Of a stretch of DNA of 64,000 bases, positions 1 through 10,762 are shown piece by piece. The notes beneath the pieces were generated by a model. It did no database searches. It was not told the origin of the DNA and worked only from the letters and a program-made list of their open reading frames with translations. This DNA is from an uncultured Pelagibacteraceae bacterium (GTDB lineage Bacteria; Pseudomonadota; Alphaproteobacteria; Pelagibacterales; Pelagibacteraceae), in the NCBI GenBank assembly GCA_902597675.1, contig CACJYR010000002.1, positions 1 through 64,000 of the forward strand, read 5' to 3'. The translations under genes were made by a program, and so were the position numbers. Every line of letters starts with the position of its first letter. Position 1 is the stretch's first letter.

Positions 1-150
1 GCTTATGATCAATGCTTAAAAGCAAGTCATGTATTTAATATACTTGATGCAAGAGGAGCTATCAGTGTTGCCCAGAGAGCAGAATATATTGGACGTATAA
101 GAGAAATTACAAAATCTGTTGCTTCAATTTGGATTGATACACAAATATAA
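1..150 (+). CDS. glyQ: Glycyl-tRNA synthetase alpha subunit, C-terminal end (partial, starts before window)
   Basis: Frame 1 reads [49 protein letters not shown], typical GlyQ C-terminus, directly followed by glyS. Confidence 0.85.
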   Translation, partial: AYDQCLKASHVFNILDARGAISVAQRAEYIGRIREITKSVASIWIDTQI

Positions 151-151
151 A

Positions 152-2224
152 ATGGCGGAATTTTTTTTAGAATTATTTAGTGAAGAAATTCCAGCTAATC
201 TACAAAAAAATTTTCGTGAAAAACTTTTAGAGGAATTTAGAGAATATTTTATTAATAAATCTATAAAATCAAAAAAAAGTTTTTCATTATCAACTCCAAA
301 CAGAGTAATTATTGTATTTGAGGGTTTGCAAAAAAAAATTAAAGTTGGGTCTGAGGAAATAAAAGGACCCAAAACAAGTGCTCCTGTAGAAGCAATTGAG
401 GGTTTTTTGAGATCAAATAAAATTGACAAAAAACAACTTATTAAACGTGATATAGAAAAAGGAGAATTTTACTTTTTTAAAACACCCTCAAAAACATTGA
501 ACACTTCAGATTTGTTAAAAGATTTAATACCAAAACTTTTAGGTAGCTACCAATGGAAAAAATCAATGAAATGGGGTGAATTTAACCTTAATTGGGCAAG
601 ACCATTAAAATCTATTTTATCAGTGTTTGATGAAAAAATAATAGATTTTAAATTCTACCATCTAACTTCGTCTAATAGGACCTTTATTGATAAGGATTAT
701 GAAGAAAAAACAGGAGTATTTAAAAATTTCAAATCTTATGAAAAATTTTTGAAGATACATGGAACGATTGTTGATCAAACTAAAAGAAAACAAATTATTC
801 AAAAGGAATTTACAAAGATATTAAGTAAAAAAAAATTATTTATTTTAGAAAATTTAAAATTATTTGATGAGGTTGTAGATTTAGTTGAATGTCCAAACGT
901 TTTATTATGTGATTTTGATAAAAAATTTTTGTCAATCCCTAGGGAAATACTTATTTTGACTATGCAGTCACATCAAAAATATTTTCCTACGATTGACAAA
1001 AATAATCAAATTACAAATCAATTTTTACTCGTTGCAAATAAAAAAGACAAAAAAGGGTTAATCAAACTTGGAAATCAAAGAGTTGTTGATGCTAGATTGA
1101 GCGATGCAGAATTTTTTTGGAATAAAGATAAAACACAAAATTTAGTGAAAAAGGTATCTGAACTAAAAACAATTAATTTTTTCAAGGGACTTGGAACCTA
1201 TTTTGATAAAGTTCAGCGAATGAGAAAATTAGGTGGAATTATATCTGATGAGTTATTAATTAGTAAAGAAAAAGTAGAGTTATCAGCATCTATTTGCAAA
1301 ACAGATTTAACATCTGATTTAGTCGGTGAGTTTCCTGAATTACAGGGAATTATGGGAGGCTATTTTTCCGCACAACAAGGTTTTGATAAAGATATTTGTT
1401 TATCAATAACTGAACAATATTTACCGATTGGATTAGATTCAAATGTACCAAAAAAACCTTTCAGTATTGCTTTATCAATGACAGACAAAATAGATAATCT
1501 TGTTGGTTTTTTTGGGATTGATGAAAAACCCACAAGTTCAAAAGATCCGTTTGCACTAAGAAGAGTGGCGCTCGGCATAATAAGAATAATAATCGAAAAT
1601 AAAAAAGATTTAAAATTAAACGATTTATTGAATTATTCTATTAGTTTATATCAAGAACAAAATTTTACTCTTGTAAATAATGAATTAAAAAAAGATTTAA
1701 GTAATTTCTTAAAAGATAGATTTAGATATTATCTTAAAGAAAAAGATATTCGATTTGATATCATTGAGGCATCGATTTCAAATTTTTCAACTAATAAATT
1801 GTTTTCATCTTTCGAAAAAGCAAGATGTGTAAATAAAATAATAAATAATCAAATTGGTATAGATATAACATCAAGTTATAAAAGGGCTTCCAATATACTT
1901 CAAAGTGAAATGGAAAATAAAGAAATTGAAATAACTAATTCAACTGATCCTGGTATTTTTAAAAGCGATTATGAAAAAAATTTGTTTAAAAAGATTACTG
2001 ATATAAAGAAGTATTATTCAGATATAGATAATAATGAAAATTTTGAAGAATCTTTATCGGTCTTAGCTGGAGCAAAAAAAGAAGTTTACGAATTTTTTGA
2101 TAATGTCAAAGTAAATGAAGATAATGAAGATTTAAGAAAAAATCGTTTGGAACTTATAAATATGTTATGTAAAACCTTTCAAAATTTTATGAATTTTCAA
2201 TTATTAAAAGCAAATAATGAATAA
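152..2224 (+). CDS. glyS: Glycyl-tRNA synthetase beta subunit (start at MAEFFLELFSEEIPA rather than ORF start 119)
   Basis: N-terminal MAEFFLELFSEEIPA and internal SHQKYFP/LSDAEFFW motifs; adjacent to glyQ. Confidence 0.93.
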   Translation: MAEFFLELFSEEIPANLQKNFREKLLEEFREYFINKSIKSKKSFSLSTPNRVIIVFEGLQKKIKVGSEEIKGPKTSAPVEAIEGFLRSNKIDKKQLIKRDIEKGEFYFFKTPSKTLNTSDLLKDLIPKLLGSYQWKKSMKWGEFNLNWARPLKSILSVFDEKIIDFKFYHLTSSNRTFIDKDYEEKTGVFKNFKSYEKFLKIHGTIVDQTKRKQIIQKEFTKILSKKKLFILENLKLFDEVVDLVECPNVLLCDFDKKFLSIPREILILTMQSHQKYFPTIDKNNQITNQFLLVANKKDKKGLIKLGNQRVVDARLSDAEFFWNKDKTQNLVKKVSELKTINFFKGLGTYFDKVQRMRKLGGIISDELLISKEKVELSASICKTDLTSDLVGEFPELQGIMGGYFSAQQGFDKDICLSITEQYLPIGLDSNVPKKPFSIALSMTDKIDNLVGFFGIDEKPTSSKDPFALRRVALGIIRIIIENKKDLKLNDLLNYSISLYQEQNFTLVNNELKKDLSNFLKDRFRYYLKEKDIRFDIIEASISNFSTNKLFSSFEKARCVNKIINNQIGIDITSSYKRASNILQSEMENKEIEITNSTDPGIFKSDYEKNLFKKITDIKKYYSDIDNNENFEESLSVLAGAKKEVYEFFDNVKVNEDNEDLRKNRLELINMLCKTFQNFMNFQLLKANNE

Positions 2225-4875
2225 GTTAATTTTAAATTTTAAATCTAAAAACACTAAAAAAATTAAAAATCCCAAAAATCTTTTAGGAGGTAAAGGTGCT
2301 AATTTATCAGAAATGGGAAGAATGGGTCTCCCAGTTCCGCCTGGATTTACAATTTCAACAAAAGTCTGTGATCTTTTTTACCAAAATAAAAAGAGATTGA
2401 ATTCTTCATTGATAAATCAAATTAAAAAAGAGTTAAAGATAATTGAGAAAGATGTGAAAAAAAAATTTGGAGATCTAAAAAATCCACTTTTATTATCTGT
2501 GAGATCTGGTGCTAGAGTATCTATGCCAGGTATGATGGATACAATACTTAATCTTGGTTTGAATGATAAAACTGTTAAAGCACTAGCTAACAAAACCTCT
2601 AATGGAAGATTTGCCAAAGATAGTTATAGAAGATTTATTCAAATGTATGGAAATGTTGTTCTAGGAGTAGAAAGTTACCATTTTGAGGAACTAATAGAAA
2701 ATTATAAATTAACTAAAGGAGTTTTGTTGGATACAGATCTTGATGAAGATGATTGGGATGGCTTGATAAAAGATTTTAAAAATATTGTTAAAGAAAAAAC
2801 TAAAAAAGAATTTCCTCAAGATGTTTATAAGCAATTATTTGGAGCAATAAGCGCAGTATTTTTATCATGGGAAAGTAATAGGGCTAAAATTTACAGAAAA
2901 TTAAATCAGATACCATCTGAGTGGGGAACAGCAGTTAATGTACAATCTATGGTTTTTGGAAATATGGGAAATGATTGTGCGACAGGAGTTGTTTTTACAA
3001 GAAATCCCTCAGATGGATCAAATGATATTTATGGGGAGTATTTAATTAATGCTCAAGGAGAAGATGTCGTAGCAGGAACAAGAACACCACAATATATTAC
3101 AAAGAAAGCTAAACGAGAGGCAAAAGTTGAGGCACTTTCTATGGAAGAGTCTATGCCAAAAGTTTATTTAGAGCTTCATAAAATTTTAAAAAAGTTAGAA
3201 GTGCATTACAAAGATATGCAAGATGTAGAATTTACAGTTGAGAATGAGAAATTATGGATCCTACAAACTAGGTCAGGTAAAAGAACTGCAAAATCAGCTG
3301 TTAAGATTGCTGTAGATATGGTTAAAGAAAAATTAATTTCAAAAAAACAAGCTATTTTAAGAATTGATCCTAATTCATTAGACACTTTGTTACACCCGAC
3401 TTTAGATGAAAAAAGTTCTTTGGAAATAATTGCTAATGGTTTGCCTGCTTCACCAGGAGCTGCTAGTGGAAAAGTAGTGTTCACATCTGAAGAAGCTGAA
3501 AGACTTAACAATATGATGCAAGATGTAATATTAGTTAGAGTAGAAACTTCCCCAGAGGATATTCAGGGTATGCATGCCGCCAAAGGGATATTAACTGCAA
3601 GGGGGGGGAATGACAAGTCATGCAGCTGTTGTTGCAAGAGGAATGGGAAGACCATGTGTTTCTGGTTCGAGTGAAATCGATATTGATTATGAGAAAAAAA
3701 TTTTTAAGACTGCTTCAGTAGAAATTAAAGAGGGAGATGTTATTACAATTGATGGCTCTTCTGGAAGAATTATTTTAGGAAGTGTTCCGACAGTCAAACC
3801 TGAAATTTCAGGTGACTTTTCAAAATTAATGAGTTGGGCTGATACTATCAGAAAACTTAAAGTACGAACAAATGCAGAAACTCCATTAGACACAAAAGTT
3901 GCAAGAGATTTTGGGGCAGAGGGAATAGGTTTATGTAGAACGGAGCATATGTTTTTTGATGAAGAAAGAATCATTTCTGTACGAGAGATGATACTTTCTA
4001 AAACTAAAGAAGACAGGTTAAAAGCACTCAAGAAACTCTTACCTCATCAAAAAAAGGATTTTATAGATATATTCAAGATTATGCATGAGTTACCGGTTAC
4101 AGTTCGTTTACTTGATCCCCCATTACATGAGTTTCTACCAAAATCTGAAAAAGAAATTTCAGAGGTTGCAGAAGTTGTTGGTTTAAGTGTGAAAGAAGTA
4201 AAATCTAGGATTGATGAGCTTCATGAGCAAAATCCAATGCTTGGACACAGAGGTTGTAGATTAGCTATTTCATTCCCTGAAATTTACGAAATGCAATGTG
4301 AGGCAATTTTTAAAGCCTTGTCAGAGCTTAAAAAAAATAATCAAAAGTTTGCATTTCCTGAAATAATGATACCACTTGTATCGACACAGGCAGAGATAAA
4401 AATAATGAAAGATCTTGTAATCAACACTGCAAGAAAAGTACAAAAAGAAAATAAAGTAAAAATTAAATTTTTAGTTGGAACGATGATTGAGTTGCCAAGA
4501 GCAGCAATTAAAGCAAAAGATATCTCGAAACATGCTGAGTTTTTTAGCTTTGGGACAAATGATTTAACGCAAACCACTTTTGGTATTAGTAGAGATGATA
4601 GTGGAAAATTTCTACATGACTATATTGAAAACAAGATTTTTTCAATCGATCCATTTATTTCAATAGATGAAGGTGTAGAAGATTTAATTAAGATAGCTGT
4701 TACTGAAGGAAAAAAACAAAATAAAAAAATTAAGTTAGGTATTTGCGGTGAACACGGAGGTGATCCTAAAAGTATATATTTTTGCTCAAAAATAGGTCTT
4801 AATTACGTTTCATGTTCTCCATATAGAGTTCCAATAGCAAGACTGGCTGCAGCCCAGGCTGAAATAAATAAATAG
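2217..4875 (+). CDS. ppdK: Pyruvate, phosphate dikinase, split in two ORFs (2217-3674 and 3610-4875) by an apparent +1 frameshift in a G8 run at 3601-3608
   Basis: ORF1 carries GGKGANLSEM and ends in-frame at GILTARGG; ORF2 continues MTSHAAVVARGMGRPCVSG with the catalytic-His region, ending in the PEP-binding barrel (GICGEHGGDP). Confidence 0.9.
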
Positions 4876-4893
4876 AATTTGGCTAAATTATAA

Positions 4894-5676
4894 ATGTTAC
4901 CAAATTTTTTAAAACCTTATCATACAGCTTTATCTAATTTGATTAGGCTTGGAAGAAAATCAGATGGTGGCTATGTTATAGATAAACGCGTTATCAATAA
5001 AACTAAAGCAATTATTACTTGTGGACTTGAAGCCGAATGGAGTTTTGAAAAACAATTTCAAGAGTATAATAAAAATTGTAAAATTTTAGCTTTTGATCAT
5101 ACTGTTAATAAAAAATTTTGGGCTCAAAGATTTTTTAAAGATTTTATCGCTTTATTGTTACTAAAGAAAATTAAGCCAAGACAAATAATAGATGTTTTTA
5201 AATTTTTACAATACTTAACTTTTTTTAGAGGTAAAAATAAGCATTATTTAAAAAAGATTGTTTCAACGAAAATAAAGAATAATAATCAAGTCACAATCAC
5301 AGAGGCAATAGGAGAAAATAAAGATATTGTCTTAAAAATTGATATTGAGGGTGATGAATATAAAGTTTTAAAAGATGTAAATAAAAATTTTAAAAGGTTA
5401 AATTTGGTTATTATAGAATTTCATAACATTAAAAAAAATTTAAAAAAAATCAGAAATTTCATTAATCAAACACAATTAAGAAATATTCATATAAATGCAA
5501 ATAATTATGGAACGATAGATATTAATGGGATTCCACAAGTTATTGAAATGACATTAATTAATCCAAAAAAATTTAAGATAAAAAATTATAAAACAAAAAG
5601 AAATTTTCCTATTAAAGGTCTAGATTTTAAAAATCATAAAAGAGGACCCAGTATAAGAATTATTTTTAATAAATAA
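4894..5676 (+). CDS. FkbM-family methyltransferase-like protein
   Basis: VLKIDIEGDEYKVLK motif typical of FkbM-type SAM methyltransferases. Confidence 0.65.
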   Translation: MLPNFLKPYHTALSNLIRLGRKSDGGYVIDKRVINKTKAIITCGLEAEWSFEKQFQEYNKNCKILAFDHTVNKKFWAQRFFKDFIALLLLKKIKPRQIIDVFKFLQYLTFFRGKNKHYLKKIVSTKIKNNNQVTITEAIGENKDIVLKIDIEGDEYKVLKDVNKNFKRLNLVIIEFHNIKKNLKKIRNFINQTQLRNIHINANNYGTIDINGIPQVIEMTLINPKKFKIKNYKTKRNFPIKGLDFKNHKRGPSIRIIFNK

Positions 5677-5685
5677 GTTTACTTA

Positions 5686-7053
5686 TTAATTATTTATTTT
5701 ACTTAAAACTGCTATTGAACTCGAAGTTTCTAAAGAAATTATAATTAATTTTCTATCTTTAGATATTATTATATCTCTCACTCTTTCATTTAATTTAATA
5801 TAGTTGTGATCAATTATTTTATTTCTATTATCATTAAGCTTAATGTAATGTAGTCCTAAATCTTGCTCTATTATTTCATTTCCCATAGCTCCAACCAAAA
5901 ATTCTGTGTCTTTTTGATCTAATGAAATTAACTGACTGATGCCAATCGATGGATTAAAATATTTGATTGGTTCTTCAAATCCAAATTTTTTATGAGATTT
6001 ATTTAACGGTGCTTCTTTTAATATTTTTTCTGAATAATTTTTCTTATAATGTTCACCATAAGATGATATTGGCCACCCAAAATTTTTAATTTTTGAAAAG
6101 GGTAAATCATTAATATTTATCTCATCTCCTCCCTTTGGTCCATGTTCTGTTGACAAAATAAAATCGAACTTTTTACTATAATACAAACCTTGTGGATTTC
6201 TATGACCTAAAGATACAACTTCAGTTTCTTTGTTATGAATGTTTATTTTTAAAATTTTTCCAAAATCACTTTTTATATTTTGTGATAATGGTCTATTTCT
6301 AAAGTCTCCAGTTGTAAATAATAAATTTGAATTATCTAAATTTTCAATTCTCCCCCCAGCACCTTGATGTGCCCAAAAGCCATGATTGTTATTTTCATTC
6401 ACACAGCTTAGAGTTTTGTAAAATAAGCTAAATTCTAAAAATTCTTCGTCTAATTTACTTGTTATAATTTTTAAATCATAACAATTATTTTTTCTTTCTC
6501 CTATGTAAGAAACATATATCTTTCCATCATCAATATGAATATCTTTGATACCAAATTGCTCATGTAAGTAAAATTTATCATATTTTATTAATGAATTTAT
6601 ATTTGAATTAATTTTTTTAAAATTTTCTAAATTATTTACATTTGTAAAAGCAAAAATTCCATCGTAAGTAGCTATTATCAAATTTCTATCATTATTATAA
6701 AAATCAACGTAAGCTGTACCAATGGCTTTACGATTTCCAGTAAATAAAATATCATTTGTTTTATATTTTAAAAATGAGTAACTATTTGATCCTATTAAAA
6801 TTTCATCATTAAAAACATTTTTGAAATTAATCTCATTTTGATTTATTATGTCATTCAAGTTTTTATCATCTTCAAATAACTTTTTTTGTATTTCTTCTAA
6901 TTGAATATTTCTAGTGATTAATTGTTTGGTTAAATTTGATATCTCATTTTTCTTAGATGCAGAGTTTTTTTTATTTATTTGGTAGCCATAAATTAATAAA
7001 AATGCTAAAAAAATTATTATAATTACGTAAATAAAATTGAGTTTAATTCTCAT
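5686..7053 (-). CDS. PQQ-dependent glucose/sorbosone dehydrogenase-type sugar dehydrogenase, membrane anchored
   Basis: GHRNPQGLYY, STEHGPKGGDEIN, KNFGWPISSYGEHY motifs; N-terminal TM segment. Confidence 0.75.
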   Translation of the reverse strand: MRIKLNFIYVIIIIFLAFLLIYGYQINKKNSASKKNEISNLTKQLITRNIQLEEIQKKLFEDDKNLNDIINQNEINFKNVFNDEILIGSNSYSFLKYKTNDILFTGNRKAIGTAYVDFYNNDRNLIIATYDGIFAFTNVNNLENFKKINSNINSLIKYDKFYLHEQFGIKDIHIDDGKIYVSYIGERKNNCYDLKIITSKLDEEFLEFSLFYKTLSCVNENNNHGFWAHQGAGGRIENLDNSNLLFTTGDFRNRPLSQNIKSDFGKILKINIHNKETEVVSLGHRNPQGLYYSKKFDFILSTEHGPKGGDEININDLPFSKIKNFGWPISSYGEHYKKNYSEKILKEAPLNKSHKKFGFEEPIKYFNPSIGISQLISLDQKDTEFLVGAMGNEIIEQDLGLHYIKLNDNRNKIIDHNYIKLNERVRDIIISKDRKLIIISLETSSSIAVLSKINN

Positions 7054-7456
7054 TGTTACTTTCCTACACCTTTAATTAAAATTTTACTAAATAAATTTCT
7101 TAAATTTTAAGCGACAAAAAATACTTTAAAGGAGCGGTCTGTTTTACCCTTTAAACCAGTTTATAACAAAAAATAACACTTTTTTAAAAGACCTCATTGA
7201 GAGTTTTAACTTTTGTCTTAAACCTTGTTTTGAAACTTCATTGAAATCGGAGCAATTATTCTCTTATCGTACCTAAATACCTTAAATCTGTTTTTTGCTC
7301 ACTCATCTGAATAGTCAAGATATTTTGATCTTACTTTTTAAGGATTTTTACTCAATGCTTTAGCGACTAAATTAACAATTTTAAATCTTCATTGATCTTC
7401 AAGACATCTATATGTCTGATTGAGTACATCGGTCTTATTTTACCATTGAACTCACA

Positions 7457-7618
7457 ATGACCTTATTCATTATAAATTCTTACAAGGTTTTTTTTAATTC
7501 TTATAAAAAGATTTTTGAAACTGTCACAAAATCTACTCATAAGAAGTTTCCTCAATCTTGGGTGTTTGATATTTTAAAAAGAGAAAACTTAATTCAATCA
7601 AATGGAGAAATCATTTGA
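7457..7618 (+). CDS. Possible small protein (53 aa) in otherwise empty intergenic region
   Basis: ATG...TGA reading MTLFIINSYKVFFNSYKKIFETVTKSTHKKFPQSWVFDILKRENLIQSNGEII; no homology recognised. Confidence 0.25.
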   Translation: MTLFIINSYKVFFNSYKKIFETVTKSTHKKFPQSWVFDILKRENLIQSNGEII

Positions 7619-7702
7619 TATAAAATCTGTAATGTAGAACTACAACTGAATATTTCTGATATGTAGTTTATTTTTTGGATTATTATGATAGATAATTGAA
7701 AA

Positions 7703-8575
7703 ATGAAATTAAAAACTTTGATAAAAAGAAAAATTATTCAAAATATAAGAAAAACTGGTTATGAATTAGTTGGAAAAAAACCAATTGTTAAGCACAACAA
7801 CTTTGCTGCCATTATTAAATTTTTAATTAAAGAATTGTCCAAAATTAAGAATCCAATTATTTTTGACGTTGGCGCAAATGTTGGTCAATCGATTGAAAGG
7901 TTTTCAAGTGTATTTAATAGTGAAGAATTTAAAATTTATAGTTTTGAACCGAATCCAAAATCTTTTCAAATATTAAAAAATAAATATGACTTAAAAAAAA
8001 ATATAAATTTATTTCAATTAGCGCTTGATGATAGAATTATTAAAAGTAAATTTTTTTCATATTATTATGATCAAATAAGTTCCTTAATTCAAACAGATGA
8101 AAATTCTAAATTTCATAAATCAAGACAAATTGCTAAAAAAAGAGATTTTTCAAACTTTAAAACTGAAATTGAAGTACAAACAAGTACAATCGATAATATA
8201 ACAGATGAGCAAAATATCGATAAAATTGATGTTCTTAAACTTGATACTCAAGGTAATGAAGATAGAATTCTTAAAGGTTCAAAAAAATTATTAAGTTCAA
8301 AAAAAATAAATATAATAGAGTTAGAACTAATTTTAGGATTTGGTTATCAAAGGCAGATGTCTTTTTTTGATATAGAAAAAGTTTTAAGTCCGTATGGTTA
8401 TCGATTAATAGGAATAGATTATGCTTCTAATATTATAAGTGTTTCTGATTACACAGTTAATTTGATTTATGTAAATTCAGAATTATATGATAAAATTAAG
8501 CATTTACATTATGAAAATAAAGAATTAAAGGATATTACAAATAGAACTGACGAAAGTAATCCTTTTTCTTATTAA
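7703..8575 (+). CDS. FkbM-family methyltransferase
   Basis: IFDVGANVGQSIERF...IYSFEPNP...IDVLKLDTQGNEDRILKG. Confidence 0.85.
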   Translation: MKLKTLIKRKIIQNIRKTGYELVGKKPIVKHNNFAAIIKFLIKELSKIKNPIIFDVGANVGQSIERFSSVFNSEEFKIYSFEPNPKSFQILKNKYDLKKNINLFQLALDDRIIKSKFFSYYYDQISSLIQTDENSKFHKSRQIAKKRDFSNFKTEIEVQTSTIDNITDEQNIDKIDVLKLDTQGNEDRILKGSKKLLSSKKINIIELELILGFGYQRQMSFFDIEKVLSPYGYRLIGIDYASNIISVSDYTVNLIYVNSELYDKIKHLHYENKELKDITNRTDESNPFSY

Positions 8576-8654
8576 AAAAATAAATCTTACTCTCTAAATA
8601 TCGTCTAATTAAGTTTTTAATAATAATTGTTAGGAAATATGATGTTTTAATTTA

Positions 8655-8920
8655 TAAGGGGCGTTCTGTTGCCAGGTGCCCCAAACCCCGTTTACTCAAT
8701 TAATAAAAATTAATTAAGCAGCAATTGCGTAACTTTCGTTAGCATTTATAAATTAGCCCTTTACGGAGGAACAATTCCGAACGAAAGAATAGCCTTTAGT
8801 CACCCGTCGAATCTAGTTCACCCCCATAAGTTGTAATTGGTGGAGGTGGTGGGTACTGCCCCCACGTCCGCGATGGTTATTACGAAATTCGTTTATCGTC
8901 ATAGTTGGAAAACCAACTTT
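8655..8920 (-). ncRNA. ssrA: tmRNA, circularly permuted two-piece form; acceptor piece ~8838-8920, intervening segment 8826-8837, coding piece ~8655-8825; outer ends approximate
   Basis: Minus strand: GGACGTGGGGGCAGTACCCACCACCTCCACCA (T-arm, acceptor 3' strand and CCA) then 12 nt then GGGGGTGAACTAGATTCGACGGG (tmRNA 5' end/D-loop). GGGGGTG pairs with CACCTCC over 7 bp. Tag frame GCTAACGAAAGTTACGCAATTGCTGCTTAA = ANESYAIAA*. Confidence 0.93.
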
Positions 8921-8959
8921 ATTAATATAAAAGGAATCGCAAGAGATTCAATAACATTC

Positions 8960-9907
8960 ATGAAATTAACTAAAGAACAATCTGCAGAAATTAAGAACCA
9001 GCAGTCTCAAAGTAATAAAACAAAAAGGGTTGTAGTATCAGAGTTGGAAAATATTCTTTATGAGGCAATTCCTGCTTTAGATCATGGTTTTGTAAGGGTA
9101 GTTGATTATATGGGTGATGATACATCTATTGTTCAAGCTGCAAGAGTTTCTTATGGAAAAGGAACTAAACAGGTATCAACTGATGCTGGATTGATAAAAT
9201 ATTTGATGCGTCATTGGCACAGCACACCATTTGAAATGTGTGAAATTAAATATCACATCAAATTACCGATTTTTATAGCACGCCAATGGATAAGACACAG
9301 AACTGCAAATGTTAATGAATATTCTGCAAGATATTCTATTTTAGATAAAGAATTTTACTTACCATCCTCTGAAAATTTAGCAGCTCAATCAACAAGTAAT
9401 AGACAAGGAAGGGGAGATGTCCTTGAAGGAGCCCAAGCAAATGAGGTTTTAGAGCTTTTGAAAAATGATGCTGAAAGAACTTACTCCAATTATGAAACCA
9501 TGCTTAATGAAAGATATGATGGATCCACTATAGATGATAATAAAAAAGGTTTGGCCAGAGAACTTGCTAGAATGAATTTAACGCTAAATACTTACACACA
9601 ATGGTATTGGAAAACAGATCTTTTAAATTTAATGAATTTTTTAAGACTGAGAGCAGATCATCATGCTCAATATGAAATTAGAGTTTATGCTGACATCATG
9701 TTGGATACATTAAAAAGATGGGTACCAATAACTCATGAAGCTTTTATGGATTATAGAGTAGGTGGTACAGAAGTTTCTGCCAAAGGAAATGTTGTTATTC
9801 AAAAATTAATTAAAGGTGAAGACGTCTCTCTAGAAAGTTCTGGTTTATCCAAAAGGGAATGGAATGAGTTAATGGAGGCTTTTAATTTAAAAAATAAGTT
9901 GATTTAA
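8960..9907 (+). CDS. thyX: Flavin-dependent thymidylate synthase ThyX (ORF-track start 8837 lies inside tmRNA)
   Basis: ThyX motif [13 protein letters not shown]; in-frame ATG at 8960. Confidence 0.92.
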   Translation: MKLTKEQSAEIKNQQSQSNKTKRVVVSELENILYEAIPALDHGFVRVVDYMGDDTSIVQAARVSYGKGTKQVSTDAGLIKYLMRHWHSTPFEMCEIKYHIKLPIFIARQWIRHRTANVNEYSARYSILDKEFYLPSSENLAAQSTSNRQGRGDVLEGAQANEVLELLKNDAERTYSNYETMLNERYDGSTIDDNKKGLARELARMNLTLNTYTQWYWKTDLLNLMNFLRLRADHHAQYEIRVYADIMLDTLKRWVPITHEAFMDYRVGGTEVSAKGNVVIQKLIKGEDVSLESSGLSKREWNELMEAFNLKNKLI

Positions 9908-10712
9908 TTTTATTAGCAAAATTTATATAAATTTTTGAAATTTCACAATTTGGATCTTCCTCAACTATTGGTTTTCCATTATCACTTGTATTTCCTATTT
10001 CTGAGTTAATTGGTATTTCACCCAAAAACTCTTTCTTGAATTCTTCTGAAGTTTTACGAACTCCACCTTCACCGAATATTTTATATTTTTTATTATCATC
10101 TCCAATGAAGTAACTCATGTTGTCTACAAGTCCTAAAATTTTTACCCCTAGTTTATCAAACATTTTAATTCCTCTTTTTACATCTAATAAAGCCACTTCT
10201 TGAGGTGTTGAGACTATTATTGCACCATCCATTTTAATTTCTTGTGAGAAAGTTAATTGTGTATCTCCTGTTCCAGGAGGCATATCTACAATTATAAAGT
10301 CTAAATCTTTCCAATTTACTTTTTGGGTAAATGTTCTTATTGCACTTGTTACCATTGGACCTCTCCAAATCATTGGAGTTTGTTGATCAGTAAGAAAACC
10401 GATAGACATACATTGAATATCATACTTAATTATAGGATCTAATTTTTGGCCATCACTTTTTGGTTTTTCATTTATACCAAACATTTTTGGAATTGAAGGT
10501 CCATAAATATCTGCATCTAATAAACCAACTTTACATCCAATATGTTTTAATGCTATCGCAAGATTAGTTGCAAAAGTTGATTTTCCAACCCCTCCCTTTG
10601 CACTCGAAATTGCAATAGTAAATTTTGTTCCAATAATTGGTTTTTTTATGAATACCTTTCGCCCATTATCTTTACTCGTTGCGGCACTTAGTTCTGGCTT
10701 TTTATCTGGCAT
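9882..10712 (-). CDS. mrp: Mrp/NBP35-family Fe-S cluster carrier ATPase
   Basis: [17 protein letters not shown] deviant Walker [21 protein letters not shown]. Confidence 0.92.
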   Translation of the reverse strand: MPDKKPELSAATSKDNGRKVFIKKPIIGTKFTIAISSAKGGVGKSTFATNLAIALKHIGCKVGLLDADIYGPSIPKMFGINEKPKSDGQKLDPIIKYDIQCMSIGFLTDQQTPMIWRGPMVTSAIRTFTQKVNWKDLDFIIVDMPPGTGDTQLTFSQEIKMDGAIIVSTPQEVALLDVKRGIKMFDKLGVKILGLVDNMSYFIGDDNKKYKIFGEGGVRKTSEEFKKEFLGEIPINSEIGNTSDNGKPIVEEDPNCEISKIYINFANKIKSTYFLN

Positions 10713-10762
10713 TTTTTGATCTTACCTTGTTTTTGTGAAATTAGACACTATATAGATAGTCT

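Noticed and set aside
124-429. Minus-strand ORF antisense to glyS
   Set aside because: Fully inside glyS, no recognisable domain; low-GC antisense artefact, like other antisense ORFs in the track (e.g. 1360-1578, 2417-2617, 3206-3511, 4341-4577)
8837-8959. N-terminal extension of thyX in the ORF track
   Set aside because: Sequence is the tmRNA acceptor piece; translation [14 protein letters not shown]... is spurious
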